Assembly: GCF_019399895.1 (NCBI RefSeq)
Contig: NC_091876.1
Span: forward strand, 5,370,381 to 5,434,380
Direction of reading: 5' to 3'
Length of the DNA stretch: 64,000 nt
From: Cardiocondyla obscurior
Taxonomy: Eukaryota; Arthropoda; Insecta; Hymenoptera; Formicidae
The translations under genes and the position numbers were made by a program. Position 1 is the first letter of the stretch, and every line of letters begins with the position of its first letter. The notes beneath the pieces are model-generated. The model was not told where the DNA came from. It saw nothing but the letters and a program-made list of their open reading frames with translations, and did no database searches. Positions 27,388 through 40,680 of the stretch are shown here, piece after piece.

Positions 27388-27550
27388 CGGCACTCCCGAA
27401 ACGCCCGCCCGACGAACCGGCTGCGATTCGTTTAATTACTTACACCAGCGACGACGAGCTGGTGATTAAAATTACGCGGCAAGGTACGACACTCCCGAAA
27501 TAAGCCCGACGAACCCGCGGTGGTTCGTTTATTTCACATCGGCGACGAAG
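27388..27550. repeat. Diverged tandem repeat, about 98-bp period
   Basis: Two related blocks, 27388-27456 and 27487-27550, each run from CGRCACTCCCGAAA through GCCCGACGAACC and GATTCGTTT/GGTTCGTTT to GCGACGA. A shorter related piece (CGACACTCCCG) occurs just upstream near 27348. The unit period is about 98 bp. Confidence 0.6.
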
Positions 27551-30500
27551 TACGGTAGCTTCTCTGGACTTTCATCTAAACAGAACGCAAGTTGCATTTA
27601 CATTAGATTGATAGATACAGAGGAAACTTGTAATATAAAATAATTGCAATCAATATATACTATATATACATATATATATTACGTGAATGTATCGACAGAA
27701 TATTATACGATTAAAATTACTGTTTCGAGTTTTAATGAAGAGTTTCGCTTAACGTTAGAACTTCGCGGCGAATCGAAGGAAAGTTTAGCAGTTTCTCACA
27801 GTCTGACGAAAGCTATGATTTCGAATTCTGCAAACCGAGCAATTCGCATCCGAAGATTAATTCACAGCGACTTCTCGCAACACTCATACCTCTCTTGATT
27901 GCGCCATCGAGAAAAATGTCGGAAAGATGAGCATTCGTACTACTGAATAGGAAGTTGAAAGGCGTAAAGGTTGCGCAATATACATAGAAACACAGATATT
28001 ATCTCAACGAGCGCTAACGTTACCCGGGGAGCGCTAATTCTGGGAAGATCCTAGGCGATGATCTCAAACGGACGTCTTCCTCATACGTGACATTTGTTTG
28101 CCGCGGCGAAAATACTCTCTACCGCTCGGAGCGAGAACCCGACTACGCTGATCACCGACGAGATCCAACGAGAGGATCGACGCGATCTAACGGTGTTATG
28201 CATCGCTGAGTCGAGCGCCGTATTGTAATTTTTCATCCCCTCAACGACGTGAAACATCCGATCCGTCCGCCACCCCAAGATACGCAAGAATTTATCCGCT
28301 TTTTTTTAAAGCCTCTCTCGAGAAAATCGTACATATATAATTACACGGGCATAGTCGCGGTTATATTTCCTCAATTTCATTACGCAGTATTTTCTAACAG
28401 GATGGAAAAAGATTTTCAGGTTATTATACGTGTAGCCCGCTCTTTAAGTTACTCGAATTATTTCCGCGGGAACGCGCGTAAATACCGCGCGCGTATTCTC
28501 TATATATCCGTCTGGTATTCCGAGTCTTATAGTTTTATGAAATTTATCCCGGTATACGCGCTCGTGGACAGCTAATTAAACGTCCGCGCGAATGGCCGGG
28601 GGTCGTGCTCGGTTGCTAACGTGAATAAATCGCACGCGTGTTTGCGCTACGGTGCTGGTGCTTCACGTGAACGCGGAGCCCTCGCCGCGTCACTATCTCG
28701 ATAATAGAATGATCTATCTGCGGCGAAAGCGGCAACAATGAACGGAGAGCGCGGTATACATCGTTCGCTATCGCGGCCAAGTATACGCGTGGGCATTTGA
28801 TCCGAGTAAAGGGTTAGGGAAAAGGTAGGAGGGGTAGGGGAAGTAAAAAGGTATCCAGCCTAACAAACAACAATACGATATTGCCCTCACGTAGCCGGGG
28901 ATCGAGGGCTCGGGATCGGTCATTACGCGCCGCCCGTAGGGTGCTCGGTTCGCGGGTTAGAGTAAGTGCGCCAGTGAACGACCGGTTAAGAATTATTGCT
29001 AGATAACTAAATTTTTTCTTTTTTTTATTTTTTGCCGAGCAGAGATATCTCGCGCGATCGGCGACGAACGTTTAACGAACAGACGGATTATTTTACCGAA
29101 ATAAATATCCTAATTAATATTAAAATTGTCGTTTTCAATATACGACATAATAACGATAATGTTACACCTCGACTTTGAAAAGAATACAAGCGTATCACTT
29201 TACGCCGCAGAAATAAGAAAATATGTACGGCAATCATTTATATCTATGATCGGACATCCCATTGATGCACCTACTGTACCACCACCTTCGGCACGAGTAT
29301 CCTAACGCAAACCTGACCTATGGACGCAACAACGAACGTACGCGAATATAACGTGCCCATCGTCCTTCTTTATCCCTTTCTTTATTCCACCTCCTTTGAT
29401 TCGTCGCCCTCTTTCGTCCCACCGCGTGTGATCCGCGGCACGTTTTCAATAGTTAATGTACCACGGATGAAGCCCCGTTCAATTACTCGCAACACGATAT
29501 CATAGCTATTTATTGTGGTCTGCCGAAGCCGAGGCCTCTCCTTTTCCCTATGGTCTATCGGTTCCTCTCCTCTTTCTTCTTTTAGGGCTCTTCGGTCTTC
29601 CTTCTGGCGCGGCCACGGTTACGATTCTCGCTACGCGTTTCCACCCCGCCATTACTGACGCGCAGAAAACCTTTCCATCCATTGTCCTTCCCTGAAACTC
29701 CTTTCAGGGAGTCGCGGAGGATACCATCTGAGGATTTATTCCGGCCGTCTTCACTCGTCGGCGACGACAGATACATTATTCATCCGCGCGTGCAATAGGA
29801 ACTATTCGAGGTTCATTCCGAGGCTTATCATTTGAGATGAAATGGAAAACGTTTTAGCGACATTGTCCGAACATCGTTCACGCAAACATTAACATTGTAT
29901 TTTTTTTTGGAGGAGGAAAAAGAAAAAAAAAAAGAAAAAATAAGGAACTCATATCGCGCGGTTGGATATCATTTTCTAACCTTCGCAAACTACGACATTT
30001 TGCCGGTCGTTCGCCAACGCGATGAGGTTTTACGCTCGTAGCCGATATTCCGTGAATTTTCAAACCGGAGGAGAACCTTCTTCATTGCGGGGAGATTATC
30101 GAGGGCAGATATCGGGCTATACTTCGAGTCTCTCTATTCCGCTGTTCGCGCTGATCGGCGTGGCGGCGGCGTGCAGCATGGCGGGCAGCGTAATGGACGA
30201 TCGTTCACGGACGGTGTTTCACACGATAAACAATCGATACCGACGTCCTGTCGTTAATCCGGAATTATCGTTCCGTGGCACGGGGGACAACGGGGACGGG
30301 AGGCCGCGCGCTGTTATCGACGGACCAGGAAGCAATTGGAGGCCCTCCGCGCGTCGCTCCATCGAGTACTCGGAGCAACTTGGAGTACTTGGCGAGCACG
30401 CGGATTCCCTCGATCCCGATTGCCTGACTCTCGCGTTTTCGAGCGGGGAAAGGGTCCGCTCGAGCAGCTCCGCGTCTTTGAAACCGAAGCGATTCTGGCC

Positions 30501-32649
30501 GAAGGCTCGAGCCAAAGGGATCACACGCAGTTATTTTCCTTTAAATATTTCGAGAGAAAAAAAAAAAAAAAAAAGCCGATCGACAAGCGCGGCCGACGAT
30601 CGCTGTGTCATTCGACAAATAAACAACCTCGTTCCGGGTGATCGCCGAGGTGTCTCCCAGTGGCCGACGGTAACATCCATCGCGAGATGCAGTACTCGCG
30701 GCGACTCACGCCGCTCTCTGTCTCGATCGCATCTGGTTCCTCTCGACTGAGGTTACTACCGGTTCGTGCCGGGCGGGAGTACTAATAAATCTTGTACAGA
30801 CTCTTGTTGAGTAATTCGCAACGAAATAAAAGAAAAAAAAAAAAAAAGGACGTACGAGAGCCATCGCGACTAACGGTGCACTGTGACAATTGAAGACGAA
30901 CGAGCAAAATTAAATAAATTTAAACAACAAAATAAAAACCTAAAAGTAAATCAAGATCTAAGCTTCATGAATTCACGAGCATCTTCTAATCTGTAGCGGT
31001 GGTTTTGAGCGAAAGTCTAGAGTTCTACCAGGCGAAGGGACAAAAAACGAGGAATCGCAAAAAAGATCCGGCTACCTTTTCCGGAAGGTGGGGCAATGCA
31101 GATTAAAAGCGAAAGGAGAAGACGTAGCGGAAGAGACTCGGCGTGCCTGCCGGGGATGGACGTCTCTCTTGACGTCTTTTTCAGAGAAGCTCGCTCGCAG
31201 AGACGAACGGCAGTGGGATACCACACCACGCGGAAAGAAGAGGCCACCGCTCTTCTCCTACTCACGTTGTATCGCCGTAGCGATAGTTTCTCACAAGCCA
31301 TTACACGGACAGCGGTCATGTGCATCGCGTATACACCGACACGTCCACACCGCAATAACAATAACCCTACGATGCTCTGACTATCCGTAGCGAGAGAGAG
31401 AGAGAGAGAAAAAGAAAGGGAGAAAGAAAGACGGAGATGAACAAAAGGGAAGTCACTTTTAAAGCGACTCTGCGCGAACAGAGTCCGGTGCTGCCGAGAA
31501 GTTTGCGACGGTCTGGAGGATAGTCTGGGTGAGATAGATAAGGGGGTTAAGAAGGTTTAGCCGTGAGATCGCGAGGTTCTCGAAATAGTTGTACCATTAA
31601 CGGAGTCATCCCGTGCGAAAGCACCAGCGCGGCTTTCACAGCAGACGGACTCGCGCTCGGCCACGGTCCACGGTATCTCGCGGTAATTGAGATAAGTTTC
31701 GGTGATTTAGCCGCGAATCTCCTTGCTCCACGGCCTCTCATAAATCGAATGTACTTTGTGCCCGCGAGTTGGAACGCATGCCCGGCATATCTCGATACCA
31801 TTGCCAAGAATTAAACGTCGCGTAATTTCGGAGATGCAATCTTGAGCGAAATAAATCGACGGAACCGAGTCGTAGTTACTGATTTTGAAAAATTTTCATA
31901 TAAGTATTTTAGTAATTAAAATTTAGTAATTAATTTAGTAATTAAAAAATAAATTAAATAAATAGTAATAATATTTTAGTAACGAAATTTAAATATGCCT
32001 AGATAAACTATGGTTTATTTTAATTTTTTTTTTTTTTTATAAAGAGGGTGGAAAAAATGTATATTTGTATGTAACGTAACTCGAACTACCTGTATAAAAA
32101 TTACATTCCACCCAACAATCTCGACTAAATTCTTACATTGAATTTTAGAATATCAGTAAAGACGCACCGCGCACGCTACTTCTGGAACGCTCGCGAGAGC
32201 AGATAAGCTTTCGAGCCACGAAGGCTTAAACAATTCCGGATATTCGTATCATTTGTGGATTAGCAGATAGCCTCTTCATCTATACCTCCTCTTCCGCCAC
32301 CCTACCTTCCTCCCCCCTGTTCCCCCCCCCCTTTCTGCGCTGTGCATTATTCTTGCCGCGGGGAGTCACCGACAAGGCAGTCGCCGATCGCAATTTGCCG
32401 ATACGATTCTACCTGCTACATTGCGCGCCGGTTTTCTCTCCCGCTCCCTTTCTTTCCGTCTGTCTCTTGTATATCCCTCCTATCGTTGTCTACGTCCGTC
32501 TTCCTAGTCTAGGTCGGGTTAAAATCCTCGCTTGGGGTCGTCCGGTCCAGCCGGTCGGTTTGCACCGGGTGATACGGGAAGATACATCTTTCCCTCGGTA
32601 ACTATGCATAGAACATCCTCTAGCAACGAGTTTGGAGTATACATCAGAG

Positions 32650-32712
32650 TACACATCAATATACATGTATATATGTAGATATATATATATGTATATATAT
32701 ATATGTATATAC
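32650..32712. repeat. AT/GTAT microsatellite
   Basis: About 60 bp of alternating AT with regular G or C interruptions (TATATATGTATATA type). Confidence 0.75.
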
Positions 32713-35700
32713 ACGCGGGATTTTGTATGTGTGTGTCATACTAGTCGGTCGTGTACACGGTGCTCGGTGTACCAGCCGACATCGGCGAGACCGGCGAGGA
32801 GAAAGAGATACCGGGGAGATACGGTCCTTCTCGCAACTAACTGCGGCTCAATTACCTATTCGCTCCGTACCTGCGAGTAGCGCTGAGCAATTCAAGCGAG
32901 ATACGACCGCGCGAATTAGGATACCGTCTGTCAAATCAAATACGAGATAAGAAAGAAAAGAGATGTTTATTACGCCCGTTGGAAGGAGAATCTCTCGGGT
33001 ATTGGTCAGACGAAAATTTGGATAATACGAAAAAGGAAAAAAAAAATATATATACATTTATATTTAAGTACGTGAATCTGTAGCGAGAAGAAATATTTAC
33101 TGCATTTAGAAATAGGCTTCTTGACTATGAAAATTTATACCAGAAAACGACGAATTAGCACGGTGCTATTTTTCTTTTCTTTTTTTTTCCTACCATTGTT
33201 TAAATTATATGCCGAGTCACGCCGGAGCGATGCTACTTCTATTGTTATGTTAAAAACGTTTTAATTAATGGTCAGATTAATACCAGCGTCATATACGAAA
33301 TGCGATAAAACAGCCGCGGATATTTTGTCAGAGATAATTAGCATAAACATGCATCGCATGTCCCGGGAGATGAACAGTACGTACAAAGAAGGGAGTGCTT
33401 AGGCGAAGGTAGAGGGCCGCGTGCGAACTTGCAAATAGGCTGTCGTAATCGGCAGCAGCCGAGCGACCGAGCGACCAGTTATGCGGGAAACGACGGCGGG
33501 CATGCGGGGCATCTTGTCACGATCAGAATAATTAATATTCATCGACGTCGCCAAGGCACCTACCGGGGCGGTCATTCTCGTTAGAAGTCGCTGCGAGGCT
33601 CCGTGCGTATCGCGTACGCGTCCCCTGCGTTCCGTTCTCTCGCGTCTCCCGAGGCGATCGCGAGCGCTCGATAAAGTCTCCGTTGTCCGGCTCGCAGTGT
33701 CATTTCATCAATTATAATTATTCCCGAAGGCGAAAACGAGAACGCAGCGCACCGCTGAAGGGAAAACCATCGCCCGTTCGCGGCCGTTCCAATGTCGGTT
33801 TACACTCGACGAGTGAATTGACATCGGAACGTGAAGAAGTACGTGGTTTAAAATTGTAATCGTATTTTATTTTATTTCTTTTTTTTGAATTTTTAACCGT
33901 GTAAAAATATGAAAAATATACAAAGCTTTTTATTGATTTACTTTTTTCTATATTCAATGTGCATCTAGTTGTAATAATTAATTTTTTAATGTCTTATTTT
34001 GCATCGTATCAAAAATATATAATTTTTTAAAAAGTAATTAACAGATCGTCGAATCGAAAAATATTTCCATCAACATTCAGATCAATATTTCAATTAAAAT
34101 ACAAATAGAACCCGTTTTGCGAAGGAATTAGATTCCAGCGAAACAGGTTCGTAAAATAAAAATTCGTAAAACATGATTTCCAATTTATAGATTTGATACA
34201 GGCTTTACTCCGTTCTGTCGTTTTTATTATTATTTTGTTTCATATTTCTTACTTATTGACTGCTAAATTGAAGTGGAAAAACAGTCTGTGATATTACAAT
34301 ATCGATTAAAAAAGACCGTCCATCGATTAATTATTTCAGACATATAAAAATTAATTTAATTAAAAATAAGATCTCCTTTTAAACCAAATGTCCCTCATAT
34401 TTCCCGTCTGACGGATACTCGTCGCGTTCGAACAAAGGAAAATTGAAGGGGTGGTAGGCATAAAAATAGTAACGAATTCCTTTTAACTCATGGTAGCGCG
34501 ATCTTCTCCAGATGGGCATTCCTGATCAAACCACATCCCGTCCTCTGCCGGCGATATTCAAGGTGGATGTTTCTTGCGGTGCGTCCTCTCTTTCTTTTCT
34601 CTCGTTCCTTTCGCTTTTCTCACCGCGGTTATTTCCAACTTGACTCGCTCTTCCACCGCGGTGATCTTTTCTCCTTCTCGGTGCGTTTGGCCACTATTAT
34701 GCAGTTGCACGCGCGCGTACATCGGCGAACCACTATCCGTGGTTCCCCGATATACGACAAGGGTCTCAATACCAATTACGTGCCCGTTCGTTTATTTTGC
34801 GGCTTTGCGCGTTACAGATCTTACCGTAATGCCCTTTTGTACGGCACCAGGGATTCCCCTCGCTCTCCCTATTACACTTCTTGCATCTCCGATATTACAC
34901 CGGCGTATCCTGCTATTTCGTCTGTATCCTAATAGTCCCTTACTAAATCAATACGATATAAAACCTAACGATAAAACTGTTAGCACGTACAGAGCTCGCG
35001 TACTACTTCACCTCGCGAGTGCTCGATCGAGTGGGAAAGTCGTATCGCCGTTGAATTACAAGAAATACGCGTCAAAGGGTGGAAAGGACGGGGGGGAATA
35101 AATTCGCTCGTGACCGATTTTCTTTGCCTACCGGCCGGGCCCCGTTCGCGCGCGGCAGAAGAAAATCTGGGTAGGAGGCTGGGTGGCAAACCGAGGGACC
35201 CGGGGATGCCAGTTAACGTCGTAAATCGCATCCCTCGGAATTTATGCGTAATCTACGGTGACCTACGGCGAGCGGTTTAATGTTGCAGAGTTATGCGCCG
35301 GGGATACACGCGCGTTAGCGCACGCTTCGCGCCACATGACACGCACACACGCCCCGCGTATATTCGTGCACGCGTGCAGCCGTGCGTACGGCACTTAGGT
35401 ATATACGCAAGCGACCTAGCCCAATCTCGGCGGCCCACGCCGAGTCACAGAAGAGCAAGGGAGTAGCTTCGCGCATAACGCATTCCCCCGCGGACGAAGA
35501 CGGTAAAGACGAGAGAAACTGAGGAAGAGAAGGAAGAGGGCTGTGGAAGGGAAGGTGGAGAACCGTGGCGAGGAGGAAGGCCACGGACGATATAAGAGTT
35601 AGCAGGGCGTTGCGTGGGTCACAATGCCCTTAGGCCCTTCCTCCCCCTACTCCGCCGCGCACGAAGACCCCCGTCGTCTTTTTATTCGTCATCGCGTCAC

Positions 35701-37290
35701 TCGACGCTCTTCTTCGTCCTCGTTCTCGTCGTCACCGTTGTGATCCTCATTACCGTTGGTGTTGCGCCGCGACTCGTTATGGAAAGCGCGCGGAATATTG
35801 TTCGCACACGCGAAACAGAGTATCAGGGAAGCGCGTCGCGCTTGTACTATGCAGATGATTCCCGCGATATCGGCTATTCATTGCGGAGTCATTTAAGAGT
35901 TTATACGCGGCCGGTATACGCGCGTCTATATACGTGGTCGCGCCGTGACGTTACTGTATCGCGTATTGAAAGCTCCAAGGTGTACCGTATATCGCGCGCG
36001 CGAGAGAAAGAAATAGTAAGACCGGTACGAGAAAACGCGATGTCTCTTCCACTTATCTGATAGCACGAAAAAAAAAAAATAATAAAATAAAGAAAAAAAA
36101 TAAAAATTACGGTATTTATATCGATTCTACATATATACAATCTCCGAGTTATTCTAATTAATCCATATATTAACTCGAAAACGCGATGCGTAATTAATGC
36201 GGTCACTTAGTACAACGTTTACTCGCGTAAGATATATCATGTTTCCTTGACGGTGTCCCGGTTTCACAATGAGATCTAATGCGCAATCGAACGTCGATCG
36301 CGTCAATCGATCCGCGGTGAGATTAATCGGCGCGATTAGACGGTGCGCGCGGGGTAATACTTCCTGTGTAGTTCCCGAGCGCGTTACGTACGGTATGCGC
36401 CCGGCGACGGCCTCGGCGGCCTCGACGGCGGCCTGCGATTACGATCGTCGGCGTGGTCTTTGCCGGAATACCGATGAATAAACAGGGGGGAGAGTCGTGA
36501 TAAGCGCCTGAAGCCGTAGCCGCGCCGGCACGCATTATGCATGCGCGAGAGCGAGAGTAAATGACGGAGGTGGCAGCGCTGATGATGGTGATGATGCAAA
36601 ACGCGATGATAATAATAACGACGACGTGGACGTCGTCGAGAATGAAACGGACACGCGTCTTGCCTGGCCTGCCTGGCCTGTCTGTATGCGTGCCTGCGCC
36701 TGCTCGGCTTGCCCGCGTGCATCTTCGCGCGTCCGCCGCTTCGAGGGGGCGAGTTTTTCCAGGCCGAACCGGGGTACGCCGAGGCCTTGCGCCTACATAC
36801 AATGGGATCCCGTGAATAGAGTAGCGGAATGGAAGGCCGCGACGATCGGTCAATCGTGGTGTAATTGGTGAAATGGCGATTAACGTAAATGACGAAGCCG
36901 GAGGACGTGTGGCTCATTGTTGGCTCAAATGAATTCCATTGTATTTCCGCCGCGCCGGCGATTATTTCGTCTCCGAGAACGGCCGCGCGTTTAATCAATT
37001 TGAATTCAACCCGTTTCTGTTTCACGTATAATTCGCGCGAATGTGTAATACGACCGCGTGCGAGCGTATTTTATCCCGAGAATTTTATTTATCTTCTTTT
37101 TTATTTTTTTTTTTTACTTTTATCCGCTGTCGTATCGAAAATGTTTAAATATAATCCCTCCCGTTAATGTCTGTCAAGTAAATTATGCTCAAAGAAACTT
37201 GACTGAGAAAAATGGTGGTTACACTAAAGCAGTGCTTGGAAAAATGCTGAGTCAATGTAACATCCGAATTTTTTTTTTATTTTGCTTTAG

Positions 37291-40200
37291 GAGGATTATA
37301 GTCAACGCAGACGCTTATCGACACCTAGTGGCAGCCCGAGCCCTCCCAGACCGACCAGACTCTCGAGATCCACCGGCACTCTTACTAGAGAAGAAGAGTC
37401 CTTCTGTGAATCCAGCAACACCTTGACTAGGGACAACCAGGGTCAAGAGGCAGAGAGGAAAGGGTGGTTCAAGTCCCTCTCGAGAAAAAACAAATCTAAC
37501 GCCGCAGTAAGCATTGTTTTCCATTCCTAACTTTTATCTTCCTATACCTGCATATCCTCGATCGGATTCTCAAAAAAAAAACTGGCAAAAGGTCTACGTC
37601 TCTTTTCTTGAAATAAGATGGGCAAAGATAATCACGCGAGAGAACGTTATCGTATTTGGAACTCGATCGGAAAACGAGGCGAATCACCTCTTCGATTGGT
37701 GTGGGATCCTTTTTCGAGGGTATTATCCGATAACGAGCGGGATTCTCCTGGATCGTGCCGTGGTTTATCTCGCGCGCAACTCGCGTACCAGTCCCGTGCG
37801 CATTCATCAGTCAGATCGCGGGTCGCTGCGCGGAGCCATTAGGGCAGCGCAACCTCCAATTACCGGTTTGATTAAATGCTTAACTAACTCCGCGCTCTGT
37901 GGTTTAATTTAATCGCGAGATTAAGTGCCGATCAGGAGGTTGCTTGCCTAGCCCTATAAGCCGACCGATGTCCCGCGCGCCCGCGCACACAGGAATAATC
38001 TCTGTCAGGTCCCGATTCTCCTCCAATCTTAGACAGGAGAGAGGGAGAGGAGAGGAAAAGAGAGAAGATGCCGCTCTCCTCGCGCTCGCGCGCGCGCGCG
38101 CGCTCGTTCGAGATGATTGCGTGCGTATGAATCTCGTCGTGGACGATGATCTATCGGATGAGTCGGCCCGGGGAGAATCATGACTCATGAAGGCGCCGTG
38201 CGATGCAACCACGGGGGGAGGCCGCGATTTTTGCAAGCCGCGGGAAGAATACAGCTTTGTACACGCTCGCGCGATTTTCTCCCAGCCGACCGAGAGACCG
38301 GGACTGAATTCCGAAAAATCGCGACCTTCGATGGAGGCCAGTTGTGTCGGACTTCACGCTCGTCTCGAGCAATTGACAAAGAGGAATCAAAACCTACCTA
38401 CGGTTATTGTTTCTCTATTTTCTCGTGTTCGCGTTAGCTTACACAAAGGCGTTCTTAGGCTTTAATTTTATTATACCCACCCCAACACTTGTAATAAAAA
38501 AAAAAATAGTCTTTATCGACCTTAAGTTTTTACGAATTATTTCTATTCCACGTTGTTCGCTAAACCTTGTTGCGATAAAATAAAAACCTTAATAACGTAA
38601 AAAACATTTATGTAGTCCAAACGTACTAGAATTTATTTTTTGCATATCTAAAAAAAAAATTAAGAGATGATCTCGCGAGGGATTAGTTAAGCTATGGCAA
38701 AAGTTAATCGAGACTGGCAAAACCACCCCTAAAAGTCGAGAAACTAAAGTCAAGTATGTGCTTAGCTATGAAAATTACATAGTGCCACAAAATAATATAT
38801 CATTACGGCGATACGTTTCAATCTATCGCACTTGCAAAGTTCGTCTTCTGTGCACAAAATTATAACGTACGATAAATCGATATTTGGAATAAGCGGGCGT
38901 AATTGTTATACGCAGAAATAATCTCTATGGGGCTATATTTGGTGTCTTACCTCTCAGAGATCATGAATAATGAAGCGTCGATAACTTTGCAGCCAGTGGA
39001 TAAAAAGCCGAGAATACCCGAGAGCGAGATCTTGACGACCGGCACAGAGGATGAGGAAGCTTCCTCTGCGCCTGAACGAGTTTCCGTGCAAAAGAATCTC
39101 CGCTTCTTCGGCGATACGGATCAGGAGTCCGTCTCGTCCAACAGAGACCGCAGGTAAATATACCCTATAATATAAACTGCGTATATATGCACGAGCGGTT
39201 AAATATTTCACAGAAAAATAATTATTTCGACCCTCAATTAATCAACCTTCCACTCAACCATTACGTTTTGTTCTAATAACTAATGTTAGATTTAGAAAAA
39301 AAAAGAAAGAAAACCCATTACGATCCTCTACTTCCAACCTTCAACTTGCTTTATCTACTTTACGTGTGCTAAATATTATTTTATTAAAATTGAACTAATC
39401 AAATTATATTAAATACTCTAAATACTGTTTGCAATTTTTTTTTCAAAGTTATAAATGTGTATTTTTTTTCTTTTTTTAATTCATTAAATAGCCAAAAATA
39501 TTTAATCCACACTAAGGTTTTTTTTCTTAATTAATTATTCTAGAAACAAACGAATTGACGACCACGCCCGCTCGAGGCGTGATGTCACGAATTCGAGCCG
39601 TCATTTGGGTATCATATCAGGCCCAAGAAAATCGTCGAGACTCGCTGAAAGCGCGTTATCTTCGGGCGAGAGTACAACAGGCGACAGCAGCCAGCAAAGT
39701 CAAAATTCTCAGAGATCGCAAAGATCAGTTGTATATCTCCATGCTGCTACAGGTACAGTAAAGTTCCAAACGTATAATTTTTTTTTTTTTTATATTTTGT
39801 ATGTAACTTCTAGTTCAAACGTTATCACTGTCAATAATAGTCATGCTCCGCGGAACATATTATTTATCGAACGCTTGAAATTCCGCAATACCTGTCGCAT
39901 TTACGTCACAAGAAACGCGTAAAAAAAAAACTTTAAAAATCGATCACATTATACTGGTCGGCCGTTTAAAGTTATTTAACTGGCGATTTGTGTGAATAAC
40001 GTTCGACAGTGAAAGTACGGAAAATGTCGTCAAGCGTAACCGCACTCTAATTGCGTCTCAAGACCGATATCTACATTCCAGTCGGCGAAATACCAGGCCC
40101 GAATGAACGACGCAGGGCAGCGAGTCGCGAGGAGTTAAATCGACCGTTGCAATCGCACACGAGAACGGTGTCGAGGAGCGTGAGCGTCCTTGCTCCGTGG

Positions 40201-40680
40201 AAGCCGCGACATTACAGGGAACCGTTCGAGATCAACTACGATCAACAACAGCACGCGAAACCGATCGCGACCATGAGACGCAGGCAAAGGAGCCGCGAAA
40301 CTCTCAGTCGCCGAGGAAAGGAGGCTCGACGAAGCAAGGACAACCTTTCCAAAACAAGTAAATACTCTCGAACGAAAAAATAAAATAAAATACCCTGTTA
40401 CATGAAATGTAAAAAGAAACCGAACCGATTTCCATCCGTTGCACCTAGTTATTAAAAAAAAAACACATTTCCGTCGCTGATTGCAGGTACGATTAATCGC
40501 AGCACGCTAAAATCGAAAGACAAGCAGAAAGTGGACAGAACTGTTTCCACGGAATCGCTGGCCACCAAATCGCGAGGCTTAGGCTCCAAGGCGGAATTGA
40601 ACAGATCTACGTCGGTGCCTCGCGATCCGAACAAAAGCGCGGGATGGTTCAAGTTGAAGAGCAAGAAGTCCCGCGCCTAA
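37291..40680 (+). CDS. C-terminal five exons of a basic Ser/Arg-rich protein (unrecognised)
   Basis: Exons 37291-37506, 38960-39153, 39544-39752, 40082-40357 and 40487-40680 join in phase with GT..AG introns and give 362 codons to TAA at 40678-40680. The first starts in phase 0 after TTTTGCTTTAG, so the gene begins upstream. Product: low-complexity, basic and Ser/Arg-rich, with no clear folded domain or membrane segment. Recognisable stretches are SQRRRLSTPSGSPSPPRPTR, VVYLHAATVGEIPGP, SVLAPWKPRHYREPFEINYD and the tail GWFKLKSKKSRA. GWFK flanked by basic residues also ends the first exon (GWFKSLSRKNKS). Exon 2 is acidic and holds ATG at 38963, so an internal start is possible. Its acceptor must be CTCTCAGAG/ATC; the AG two bases earlier would put a stop in frame. 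Looks like a disordered scaffold or cytoskeletal tail, but function is unknown. Confidence 0.8.

Larger units (their letters stand above)
27301..37290. other. Gene-poor DNA between candidate exon A and the Ser/Arg-rich gene
   Basis: No supported exon. The region holds a diverged tandem repeat (27388-27550), short direct repeats of TTTAGTAATTAA near 31907-31946, a C-rich stretch near 32311-32332, an AT/GTAT tract near 32650-32712 and several A/T homopolymers. The longest open frame of the window (30022-30750, plus strand) lies here but has no coding character. Upstream exons of the gene at 37291 may hide here or beyond the left edge. Confidence 0.5.

Noticed and set aside
30713..30749. Possible minus-strand exon (REEPDAIETESG reading) with a GTGAGT donor
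   Set aside because: All three phases are open and none fits candidate exon A without an unseen exon between.
30022..30750. Longest open frame in the window (242 codons, plus strand)
   Set aside because: It runs through an A18 tract as poly-Lys, overlaps open frames in other phases and on the other strand, has no domain or conserved-looking block and no clear splice borders. Best explained as a chance frame in CpG-rich DNA.
34574..35101. 175-codon open frame on the plus strand
   Set aside because: A second phase is open over the same bases. Ser/Phe/Arg-rich without any recognisable block.
36384..37025. 213-codon open frame on the minus strand
   Set aside because: Arg/His-rich low-complexity reading of a CG- and ATG-repeat region, with overlapping open frames in other phases. 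No coding evidence.
38180..38465. Open frames on both strands, including a coiled-coil-like LHARLEQLTKRNQNLP
   Set aside because: At least four frames are open here and no donor fits the downstream exon at 38960. Possible alternative first exon, but not supported.
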